The notes under the pieces: generated by a model | Seen by the model: only the letters and a program-made list of their open reading frames with translations | What the model was told of the DNA's origin: nothing | The model's database searches: none | Program-made: the position numbers and the translations under genes | Part shown: positions 33,388 to 42,800 of the stretch, piece after piece | Position numbering within the stretch: position 1 is the stretch's first letter | How the letters are laid out: each line of letters starts with the position of its first letter | Assembly: GCA_963580285.1 (NCBI GenBank) | Contig: OY757019.1 | Location: 64,500,587-64,564,586 of the forward strand | DNA length: 64,000 nt | Source: Lucinisca nassula | Lineage: Eukaryota; Mollusca; Bivalvia; Lucinida; Lucinidae | Direction of reading: 5' to 3'

Positions 33388-33889
33388 GTGATCACCCGTT
33401 AGGCCTACCTTCAATCACGGAAGAAAAAACGCAACCCAAATAACGTCGTGAAACGACTCAAAGTCGAGGATAATTATGCGTCATTTACTCGAGAGCCGCT
33501 CGTTTTGGCCAAGAGGGATCATGTAGATCATGGAGGGATCGCAATGACCGTACATCAAATCGTAAACCAATGTCGGTGTATCTTGTGGAAACAGCGCGAG
33601 ATTTGTATGGTCGTTCAGACATTGATGAATACAATCCGTTTTCTCCTTAGCCTCATCGGGTATAACTGTATCAATAAATAACTTGAAAAAAATGAAATAA
33701 GTTAAAAACATTATTTCGAGCGCTACATACTTAAGCGACTGAGTATACATACAAGAAATTATATTATTACCTGTGGTTTTTCAGAACACTGGCTCTATGC
33801 TGATAGACTACATCTTGATACCGATATGTTTCACACTGTGAAATATTGGACGATAACGCCCTTAACCCTTTTTGTACCAAATGGAATCT

Positions 33890-34050
33890 TCCACCCAATG
33901 AAACCAAAAGGGTTTATAAGCTTTGCCTGGGCAGGCTTAGATCCTCTACGCCGTTTACCAGTACTCGTGTGCGGGTCTGTTTCAGCTCTGCGTGGAAGCA
34001 TCATGCAGCCCATATATTTCTTCAAGCCCCGATGGGCGGGGGCCGCGAAC
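33890..34050 (-). mobile_element. SINE fragment (CGCCCATCGGGG family)
   Basis: Minus-strand copy of the SINE head and body: GGCCCCCGCCCATCGGGGCT, then ATATGGGCTGCATGATGCTT, then CCACGCAGAGCTGAAAC and ACGAGTACTGGTAAACGGC. The 3' tail is missing, being replaced near 33885. Confidence 0.8.
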
Positions 34051-34352
34051 TGGTGTCTTAAAGTCGCAACAATCACCAAGAATAACTCCATTCTTAACTC
34101 TCCCACATTTAGTTTACACAACAGGCTACAAGGCTGGTCACTGATGTAATACTTGAAGATGTAAATGCCAAATTAGATTGAAATTAAACTGCAAAAAAAT
34201 GTTGTAAACCTGTGTCAATGCTCTTAAAGAATGATGTCGGAAAGATCACAGGCGCTTGAAGTATAAATGCTTAACATTTCAAATTTGTTTGAAAGGGCCA
34301 TAACGAAAATGAATATTGACTACCTCAATATTAACATTCATGTTTAGGTTTT

Positions 34353-34818
34353 TTTTGTTTGTTTTTTGGTTTTACGGCCCTTTCAAGATTATTTCACTCA
34401 TATCGACCGCCCATCGAGGCTTGGAGAAATAGATTGGACTGCACGAAGCTTCCACGCAGAGCTGATACCGACCGCACATGAGTATTGGTAATCCGCTTAG
34501 AATGTCTAAGCCTGCCCAGGAAAACTGCTGCGAGTCGGCCCGTCCATGCTTATAAACCCTATTGGTTTCATTGGGCGCAGGGATTGAGATGTCATTTCAT
34601 CTCAATGTCTGGTAAAAGTTCCACAAAATTGGAAGCAACGTGTCCCAAATGACCTAAATAGTGTTGGCGGGGACGTTAAACCTCAAATCAAACAAACAAA
34701 TCACTCATATCGAGCCGATCGTTAATCAGAGGTGGGCGAAAACCGGAGTACCCGGAGAAAAAAAAACACCTTCCGTTGCAGAGTCAGCGCTCTTAACCAC
34801 TAGGCCACGGAGGCCCGT
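34353..34818 (-). mobile_element. tRNA-derived SINE, interrupted by a second SINE
   Basis: Flanked by TGTTTAGGTTTT at 34341-34352 and 34819-34830. The minus strand starts GGGCCTCCGTGGCCTAGTGG (A box) and TTAAGAGCGCTGACTCTGC, continues with TTTTTCTCCGGGTACTCCGG and ends in an AAAACAAAC-rich tail. The SINE 34407-34700 has jumped into it. The B box seems lost through an internal deletion. Confidence 0.8.
34407..34700 (+). mobile_element. SINE, full length, with 13 bp target duplication
   Basis: TCACTCATATCGA occurs on both sides (34394-34406 and 34701-34713). The body runs CCGCCCATCGAGGCTTGGAG, then CTTCCACGCAGAGCTGA, CATTGGGCGCAGGGATTGAG, GACGTTAAACCTCAAATCAA and a CAAA tail. It is nested in the tRNA-derived SINE and is therefore younger. 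Confidence 0.9.
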
Positions 34819-34830
34819 TGTTTAGGTTTT

Positions 34831-35638
34831 GAGCTCAGAACTTCAAGCGCATGTGCAGAGACGAATATTTCTCAACAAATGCAATGACAAACAGTAGGGT
34901 TGATCAGCAGACATAACGAAAACATCCCTATTAAAATAAATTGAAAATTTTACCCTAAAAAACAAAAATGAAAATTTTCAGAAAAAAAAATATCTGATAC
35001 TTTTTATATTTCTGCTCAAAAATAGATTGTGTGAACGCGCGGTTCTAACAAGTACCCAGAATCTATGTATACGAGCAGAAATATAATAAATAAGGTTTAC
35101 CCCTGTAAACCCCAGTTTCACTATATAAAAGTGGAGTTCAAGGGGGTCAATATTATATAGGCGTGTTTTCGTGATGAGCTCCTTTTCCGACTACCCAAAA
35201 TTCCTAAGCAGAAAAGATCTTCAGTCCACGTGACTATCACAGACTTGTCCGAATAACTTTGTTATAGAAAACAGCCGCAGTTACTGAGGTCAGAGTGTTG
35301 TGTAAGAGGGTTATCTTGGAATCATATGTTGGGCTTGGCAAACAGTGAAGACCCAGACCAGACGCCACAGAATGCGGCGTCTGAACAAGATCTACACTAT
35401 ACACTTAAAAATTGGAATTCAAGGGTAAATTAAGCAGTTTAAATCAGTCCAGGACTTTTCCAACCTATAGTCAGCAACAATCGACCCATCAGTACCCTTA
35501 GTGCTTTGATTTTGCGTTTGTTATGTGTGCGCAAGTGCATATTAAGGTAAAGGAGGTATAAATGGTTAAACGCTGAGCAGAAATCGACCGTACATGAGTA
35601 GTGGTAAACCGCTTACACGGGTGGTAATCAGGGGAACT
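34831..35638. other. No gene seen; SINE scrap at the end
   Basis: AT-rich with no coding signal. GACCGTACATGAGTAGTGGT at about 35587-35606 followed by AAACCGCTTA is a piece of the SINE body. AATCTATGTATACGAGCAGAA and neighbours resemble sequence near 5170-5215. Confidence 0.45.
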
Positions 35639-35777
35639 AGCTCGAAAATGAGTCAATAGAAATTTGTTCCCTCGACACATCCGGGAACTCTCGAGCTAGC
35701 TCCATCATCAGGAAACTTGTAAACAAAGGTAGGTGTCGAAGTTTTATCACCATTTTCTCCTTTGTAAGCTATTTATA
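35639..35777 (+). repeat. Polinton left TIR, outer part
   Basis: Aligns with the reverse complement of about 50266-50404 (for example TTCCCTCGACACATCCGGGA, AAACAAAGGTAGGT and GTTTTATCACCATTTT). It is interrupted at TTTATA by the Helentron-like element. Confidence 0.88.
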
Positions 35778-37756
35778 AACAAGAGGCCCATGGGCCACTA
35801 TGCTCACCAGAGCTCAGGTGGGCACTGCCCAATGGCAGCCATGTACTTTAACATGATATCATTTTAATCTACCAAATGAACCCCCCATGTCCAAATGAGC
35901 ACCCATGTGGACTCAGTATCTGAAACATTAGGCCTTTTATGAAGTAGAGGGGTGGGGCATGGACCCAATGGAGCCCTGGTTGATATCACTAAATGCGTCT
36001 TATCATAAGGAACAAGAATATATATGGTTCAGCAGTGGGGATCTGTAAGGCCTCTTAAGTAGTAGTGGGGTTGGGGCATGCCCTGTTGATCCCAGGAAAG
36101 CCCAAGATTGTTGTCCCTAAATGTATCTTATCATAAGGACCAAGTATATATATGGTTTAGGGGTGGGAATCTGAACTGTTTCTGAGATTTGAGGCCCTTT
36201 TATGAAGTGGAAAGGATAGGAATGGCCCCTGCGGACCCCCTACAGTAGGTGTGATAATAATAAGGAACAAGAACATATATGATTTTGGGGTGGGGATTTG
36301 AATGGTTTCTGAAATATAAAGCCTTTTATGAAGTGGAAGGGCGGGGCACATTGCCTCAGCACAAATAGACCCCCAGGTTGATGTGATTAAAAGAGTCCTA
36401 TCATAAGGAACAAGTATACAATTTAGGGGTGGGGATCTAACTATTTCTGAGATATATGGCTTTTAATGAAGTAAAGCGATGCGGCATGGCCTGGGTATGC
36501 CCCGGGGACTCCCAAGCTGGTGTCACTGAATGCGTCTTATCATAACGAAGATAAATATATATGGTTTAGGGTGGGGCTAAGAACAGTTTCTGATATATAA
36601 GGCCTTTTGTGAAGTGGAGGGGTGAGGCAAGGCCCCGGGAGACTCCCAGGTTGGTGTCAATGAATGTGTCTTATCATAAGGAACAAGAATATGTATGGTT
36701 TAGGGTTAGTCATCTGTAGGGTTTCCGAGATATTGTGAGATTATGAAATGGAGGGGGTGGGCATGGCCCCAGCACATCCCTGGGGACCCCCAGGTTGGTG
36801 TCACTGAATGCGTCTTATCATAATGAACAAGAATATGTATGGTTTAGGGGTGAGGATCTGAACAGTTTCTGAGATGTATGGCCTTTTATGAAGTGAAGGG
36901 GTGGGGCAAGACCCCGGCGCATCCCTGAGAACCCCCAGGTTGGTGTCAATGAATGTGTCTTATCATAAGGATCAAGAATATAATGGTTTAGGGGCGGGGA
37001 TCTGTAAGGTTTCCGACATATTGGGCCTTTAATGGTATGGAGGGGGTGGGGCATGGCCCCGGCGCATCCCAGGGACCCCCAGGTTGATGTCACTGAATGG
37101 GTCTTATCATAAGGAACAAGAATATATATGGTTTAGGGGTGGGGATCTGAATGGTTTCCAAGATATTTGGCCTTTTATTAAGTGGAGGGGGTGGGGCGCA
37201 TCCCTTAGGACCCCCAGGTTGGTGTCACTGAATGCGTCTTATCAATAGGAACAAGAATATATATGGTTTAGGGGTCGGGATCTGAATGGTTTCTGTGATA
37301 TATGGCCTTTTATGTAGTGGAGGGGGTGGGGCATGGCCCCGGCACAACCTGGGGGACCCTCAGGTTGGTATAAAAGCATATGGCTGAGAGAAGTTTACTC
37401 AAGAAACATTTCTATAAAAGTTTTGTCAAAATATCTGCAATGACTTGGCAGTAAATGCCATTTTTCAATTTTCCCCATCATAAGTCTATGGAAACTCTAA
37501 GTTGCCATAGCAACCAAACTAATGGGCCGATTTTCATAAAAAACCCAACTTTCAATCCCCCAACCCAAGGATGCTACAGATAAAATTTGGGCCCAATCGG
37601 TCCAGTGGCTTCAGAGGAGAAGATGTTTAAAAGTGTTGACACCAGACATACGACGACGACGACGACGGCGACGAAGGCGACGAAGACGACGACGACGACG
37701 ACGGACAACTGCCTATCCTATAAGCTCCCCCGGAGCCTTCGGCTCTGGTGAGCAAA
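35778..37756 (+). mobile_element. Helentron-like non-autonomous element, copy 2
   Basis: Starts ACAAGAGGCCCATGGGCCAC. Subterminal repeats are GCTCACCAGAG (35802-35812) and CTCTGGTGAGC (37743-37753). About ten 145 bp units follow, then a 3' unique part, a GAC/GGC triplet run at about 37650-37705, and the hairpin GAGCC-TTC-GGCTC just before the end. It lies inside the left Polinton TIR with no clear target duplication. Comparison with the intact right TIR places the insertion in an A/T run, which fits Helentron-type insertion between T residues. Confidence 0.78.
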
Positions 37757-37980
37757 AAAATCCGGCAATGCAGTGCCACATAGAAATGATTTAACTTTAT
37801 ACCCCGGTAGAATTTGCCATGGAAATTTGCAGCGCTAGAGTATGAATGAAAGTAAACTTTTTATCACCGACCGGAACAATTGTCAATATATGTCAACACG
37901 GAGATTTTGGCCGAAGATTTTTCATTTTCTGTCAAAAGTACGCCTTCACACCCCCAGAAGCAACATCCCTAGTGAAAATG
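37757..37980 (+). repeat. Polinton left TIR, middle part
   Basis: AATCCGGCAATGCAGTGCCA to CATCCCTAGTGAAAATGA aligns with the reverse complement of about 50040-50265. Divergence is roughly 12 percent by eye, so the two TIRs have aged independently. Confidence 0.88.
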
Positions 37981-39075
37981 ACCCATGGAACGTTTGAAAT
38001 AAGCAAAATATTTTGGCCGTGATTACGTAACTTGCGACTTATGACGAAATTACTGTCCGAGCTAGTCTTCTCGACAAGGAGCTAGTTCACTAGACATGGA
38101 GATATTGGCCTCAATAAATGAAGATGAAACATCCATCAGGTGAGTGGGGCCTGATTCGATGTCTTTCTATGGTCCCACCCAGTTTATCCAACTGGTTCCT
38201 TTACCTCTGGCTACAGGGGTAACAAGGTACTATGCCCACAAGACGGCCCCCTCAGTCGTTTCTCCCTGGTCGTTTCGCCCCGTTTTGCACCCATAGCTGT
38301 TTCGTCCACAAAGCCTGGTCTTTTCGCCCCCTAAGTCAATTCGTCCACCTAGTTGCTTCGCCCCCTTCCAATTTAGAACGGATCAATGGATGCCTGGATG
38401 TTGGTTGGATGGATGGGTACACTACAGAGAGGGGTAAGTGAGTGGGTATTTGGGTGGACGGGTCCATTGGAAGACGGATGAACGAACGAACAAACGTACA
38501 GATGGACGGACAGACAGACAGACAAAAGCCTCTATCGGATATACTAGTCAAAATGTAGGGATGGTACTTAGTCGAATGATTCATGAATAACTATCATAAT
38601 CTAGGGAATACAAAGTAAAGAGGCACCCGATTATCTAGCACAGGAATATATATATATTTTTCTTGCATGTCCGGTATTTTTTATGCTCAGGAATAGTCCT
38701 TTGGGACTTTTTCCTTGGAAAGCGCCCATCTGAAAAGAAAATCGAATTTTCAATATAACAATATATTATGTCAAATCTCAATTTGAGTTTGCAGATAAAT
38801 GGTTAAACCAGACAGACAGCGCACTTAACCACCAGTCCCACTAGCCAGAGGTAAAGAAACCAGTTGGATAAACTGGGTGGGACAATAGAAAGACATCGAA
38901 TCAGGCCCCAGTCATCTGATGAATGTGTAATCTTTGAGGACACTATCTCCATGTCGAGTGAACAAGCTCGATTGTCGAGAAGACTAGCTCGGACAGTAAT
39001 TTCGTCATAAGTGGCAAGTAACGTAATCACGGCCAAAATATTTTGCTTATTTCAAACGTTACATGTTTCATAGTA
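37981..39075. mobile_element. Fold-back element inside the left TIR
   Basis: Inverted arms of about 250 bp (37981-38225 and about 38815-39075) share AACGTTTGAAATAAGCAAAA, CGAGCTAGTCTTCTCGACAA and GATTCGATGTCTTTCTAT. The spacer holds CGTTTCGCCCC-type repeats (38235-38370) and a GACAGACA-rich stretch, and has no gene. The uninterrupted right Polinton TIR shows that this block is an insertion. Confidence 0.75.
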
Positions 39076-39158
39076 GTAAGAGGGGCTAGTTTGGTCAATA
39101 AAAATGAGTCAATTTTCGGAACCGGTTAGAACCGGTCGGGGTCGGTCAAGGTCAGCGG
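39076..39158 (+). repeat. Polinton left TIR, inner part
   Basis: GTAGTAAGAGGGGCTAGTTT to GGTCAAGGTCAGCGG aligns with the reverse complement of 49946-50028. It includes an ATG at 39104 that also exists in the right TIR. Confidence 0.88.
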
Positions 39159-39361
39159 TAATTACCGTGGAAGTGGAATTTCCGACAGCTATCAATCGAT
39201 ATCATAATGATGCAATACTACTTGCTGTTGTGAAAAAACTCGATATTAAACAGCCAATCAAAACGCCTCGCAAGCATTATACTACCTGTTTTCCGATACA
39301 GAATTTAAACGACATCAAGCAGTCGACTCGACAACACCTTATCAATAAATTGGACAGGTAA
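39104..39361 (+). CDS. Small protein beginning inside the TIR, unknown
   Basis: ATG follows AATAAAA in the inner TIR and gives MSQFSEPVRTGRGRSRSAVI, an Arg/Gly/Ser-rich start. It leaves the TIR after about 18 codons and continues as a compact 65-residue sequence with LLAVVKKLDIKQPIKTPRKH. It can end at TAA 39359-39361, or be spliced: ACAG|GTAAGT at 39357/39358 is a good donor and TTTCAACAG at about 39625 is a possible acceptor that adds only a few residues. It has no recognised domain; basic content suggests nucleic-acid binding, which is inference. Because both TIRs hold the start, TIR recombination or promoter sharing could matter. Confidence 0.45.
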   Translation: MSQFSEPVRTGRGRSRSAVITVEVEFPTAINRYHNDAILLAVVKKLDIKQPIKTPRKHYTTCFPIQNLNDIKQSTRQHLINKLDR

Positions 39362-39658
39362 GTTGTTAGAAGACGATACATATTCTTTTCTTTTTTTCCA
39401 ATAGTGAGGTTAATATTTTACTCCTAAGCAGACGATAGAATTGAGTACAGGTATAAACCTGGTTCCCTGTTTATCTATACAAGCGTTGATCAACATCGGG
39501 CTTAAGTCAATCACAATTGAAAGGTATATTCGTGTATTGTTAAAGACACATTTTTGTCAAGGTACAGTTAACAATCAGAGATGTAAAGTTCTCCTATTAC
39601 AGTGTAAATGAAAATTATTTCAACAGGTACATGTTTTAAAGGACAGTGGTAAAATATA

Positions 39659-39832
39659 TCATTCGCCCCCGCCCATCGGGGCCTGGAGAATTCGGTTTGA
39701 TGGTTCTTTCACGCAGAGCTGAAACCGACCCCACACGACCTTCCAGGCATATAAAAGCTATTGGAAGCAACGCCTCCGAAATGACCTATAAAGTGATGAT
39801 GGGGATGTTAAACCTTGAATTAAACAATTATT
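39659..39832 (+). mobile_element. SINE, internally deleted
   Basis: Head CGCCCCCGCCCATCGGGGCC and CACGCAGAGCTGAAACCGAC, then a jump to GCATATAAAAGCTATTGGAA and the tail GATGTTAAACCTTGAATTAA. It is shorter than the full SINE at 39979. Confidence 0.8.
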
Positions 39833-39978
39833 TATATTTTATTGTGTGTTCCCAATCCTCACCAGTTCCAACCGTCAGGGGAACGACTGTATCATGTGGG
39901 CCTATATGAATATAGTTGTGTCGTCTGTTATCCATGTGGTCCTATATAAATATAGTTGTGTCGTCTGTTATCCATTTA

Positions 39979-40280
39979 GGCCCCCGCCCATAGTGGCTTG
40001 AAGAAATATATGGGCTGCATGATGCTTCCACGCAGAGCTGAATCCCACCCGCACACTAGTACTGGTAAACCGCTTAGTGGATCTAAGCCTGTCCAGGAAC
40101 CGCGGTGCGAGGCGGACCGTCCATGCTAATAAACCCTATTTGTTTCATTGGACGACAGGGCTTGAGATGTCATATCATCTCAGTGTCGGGTAAAAGTCCC
40201 ACAAAATTGGAAGCAACGTCTCCAAAATGACCTTTACAGTGTTGACGGCGACGTTAACCCCCAAATCAAACAAACAAAAA
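39979..40280 (+). mobile_element. SINE, full length, 13 bp target duplication
   Basis: TGTTATCCATTTA lies at 39966-39978 and 40281-40293. The 302 bp body begins GGCCCCCGCCCATAGTGGCT and ends CCCAAATCAAACAAACAAAA. A 25 bp direct repeat around TATAGTTGTGTCGTCTGTTA sits twice just upstream (about 39910 and 39950). Confidence 0.9.
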
Positions 40281-40293
40281 TGTTATCCATTTA

Positions 40294-41176
40294 TAGCGCA
40301 TAGGAATTTCCATGGATTTTCCAGCATCTTGTCTAAATATAGACGATGACAATGGATGTAGAATTGATGACAACATTTTTTTTTTTTTAGCAAACTTGTC
40401 CGCCTTTATATATCATTTTGCTAAAAATTTCACCGACATTCACTGAGCAACCCGACACAAAATGTTACTATTAAATTAGCTTAAACAATCGCGAAAAGGT
40501 TTTTATTGATTTGACTATATTGTCGTCTGCTAATCTGATATGCAGGTTTTTGATAAAGAATGTACTAGTAAAACTGGCTACTGGATTTATAAAGTACAGC
40601 AAAAAAGTGTATTTAAAAGGGTAGACGATAATATCAAGGGCGGGAAGTGGAGAGATAACCCAGGATAAAATCTGCCGGAAGAGTACAGCAATTACGCCAC
40701 TTTAACTTTGTTATGGACACACCTTTTTAGAGTGCTCGATCATTTATAGCCATTCTCATTTGACCATTACGATAACACATCCGTGTGACATAGTGCAGTC
40801 TTTCTTATCTCCGAAATACTACCTTTCCAATGAAAATTTATGATATTTTGCTTATTTCTGTTCCAAGACACAGGTTGTGGGTACTCGTTAGAAGTGTGAG
40901 GTTAACTAGAATTATGAAAAAGTCGGATTTTTTTTTTTTTTTTTTTGGAAGTAAACTTTTCATTATATTGCATAGATGTGCTTCCATTATGCTTCTGATT
41001 ATGTAAACAAGAAATGCAATGAACAAGAAAAACACTTCAGTTTAGGTTCTTTTATTTATCAAAAAAGCAGCATATATACAATAAATACAATGGTTAGTAC
41101 ACACGTAATGTCAAATGTAATGAATGACCAATCTTTTAATATGAAAAAGACAATGTATTTGTTTGTAAACTCTTCT
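40294..41176. other. Polinton interior without a gene
   Basis: T runs at about 40378 and 40929 and no coding pattern. AATAAA on the minus strand (41052-41057) lies about 120 nt past the integrase stop and can serve as its poly-A signal. Confidence 0.5.
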
Positions 41177-42732
41177 TCATTCAATGTCACTGGCTTTAAT
41201 CCAGGAATTGAATTTTTTCGGATAATACTTCCATTTTACAAAGTACTCTTTGTTCCGCTGCCTGCCTCTTGTTTTCAAGACCTTTTCAATTTTGTAAGAT
41301 ATTTTATCTAGATCAATGTCAAGAGGCAATAACGCGCTGCTATACCACGTTCCCTTTACTTCCTCACCCTGTAAGTCTTTTAGTCGATAAACAGGCAGAC
41401 CTCCTCTGTGGTATCTTTTCGAGACTTGAAATATTTCTCCTGAATACGTTTCATCATAGGCACGTGTAAACACACCTTTTAGATAGCTTATTCTCACATA
41501 CTGATTTATCTTAAACTTAAATGGTCTTTTCTTCGGCGTTTTAACTTGTTTTTGCGAATTCTGGGCAAAGTAGGTTGACAGACGAACTTGTTCTTCATTC
41601 TCGTGTTTCACATCAGCTGGTTTCATTCCAATGGTTCTATGGTAAGTTTTGTTATAGCTATCAGCAAGATCTTGTATGACGGGCAAATAGCTGAAATCAT
41701 CTTTAAATGTAAAATAACGACTAAGCCTGGACTTTATCGTTAAAATAGCCCTTTCTGATGTAGAAGCTTTCGTTTCATTCTGTGTGGGAAAGTATATAAC
41801 ACCATCTTTCTTCATCAGATCCTGTACCACATTTGCGCGAAATTCTTGGCCTGAAAACGAGAAAACAAAATCGTTATCCCTAGTAAATTGCGAGAAAAAA
41901 TTTTACATTATAGAATACTGAACTCAAATGACTCAGTATTACTTTTAAAACATAAATTTATATTCTTTTAGTTTGCCTTTAATGATAAAAACATCGCCCC
42001 CGCCCATCGGGGCTTGACGAAATATATGGGCTGCATGATGCTTCCACGCAGAGCTGAAACTGAACCGTACACGACTACTGGTAAACCGCTTAGAGGATCA
42101 AAGCCTGCCCAGGCAAAGCGGTCCATGCTTATAAACCCTATTGGTTTCATTGGGCGAGAGGGCTTGAGATGTCGGGTAAAAGTCCTATAGAATTGGAAGC
42201 AACGTCTCCAAAATGACCTTTACAGTGTTGACGGGGACCTTAGACCTCAAATCAAACGAACAAAAGATAAAAAAAAAAAACACGAAAATACCTTCCTACC
42301 TTTATCAGTTATGATCTTGTGTGGCGTTCGCCCATAGGTCTTGAATATGTCTTGAAAGGCATTCGCTACATATTGTCCGGATTTACCATTTAGTGGTCTA
42401 AGCCAGACGTATTTTGAAAACGTGTCTATGACAAGTAGAATGTATTTGTAACCTTTATTCCAGTCCTTGTATTTCACCATATCTATCAAATCCGCCATCC
42501 AAAGATCATCTTTGCCCGCACTCACTATATGGTTCCTCTGGAAGCGTCTCCTGGCTGGTTTGTGGAGAGCATAAGATTCTTGATTGTGGAGAAACTTTCG
42601 TATTTTGTACATGCCGATATTAAACTTTCCTTCATTTTTTACGACTCTGTATAACTTTTGTGGGCCTGCAAAACTGGCAGGGTGTTTAGGATCATAATAA
42701 ATTTCTTTTAAATAATTTTCCCACAATGCCAT
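41177..42732 (-). CDS. Polinton integrase with chromodomain, two exons
   Basis: Exon 1 is 42732-42300 and exon 2 is 41850-41177, about 368 residues. The intron 41851-42299 has donor AAAG|GTAGGA and acceptor TTTTCAG|GCC in phase 1. It falls inside the second catalytic aspartate motif (IITDKG then QEFRANVV). The first aspartate is in WMADLIDM. The glutamate is in STSERAILTIKSRL, and ISYLKGVFTRAY and a chromodomain-like end (YFVKWKYYPKKFNSWIKASD) follow. It would cut and join the element's ends; the chromodomain may steer it to marked chromatin. The intron holds a SINE, so the reading frame survives. The start is my choice: a 3' splice site (TTTCATTTACAG) lies 24 nt upstream, so a further 5' exon is possible. 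Confidence 0.85.
41851..42299 (-). other. Intron of the integrase gene
   Basis: 449 bp with GT...AG ends on the minus strand. More than half of it is a SINE (41996-42262). Removing it restores a continuous catalytic core. Confidence 0.8.
41996..42262 (+). mobile_element. SINE inside the integrase intron
   Basis: CGCCCCCGCCCATCGGGGCT to GACCTCAAATCAAACGAACA. AGATAAAAA-like A-rich sequence flanks both sides (about 41983 and 42265), consistent with a short imperfect target duplication. It is antisense to the integrase. Confidence 0.85.
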
Positions 42733-42800
42733 GTCTATTCTCACAACCGTATTCACTGTAAATGAAATTATGTGTTAATTGTTGTTAATTAAATATATTT

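Noticed and set aside
40976..41311. 111-residue plus-strand frame as a Polinton capsid or minor protein
   Set aside because: It overlaps the integrase 3' end antisense, has no capsid-like pattern and is a shadow frame.
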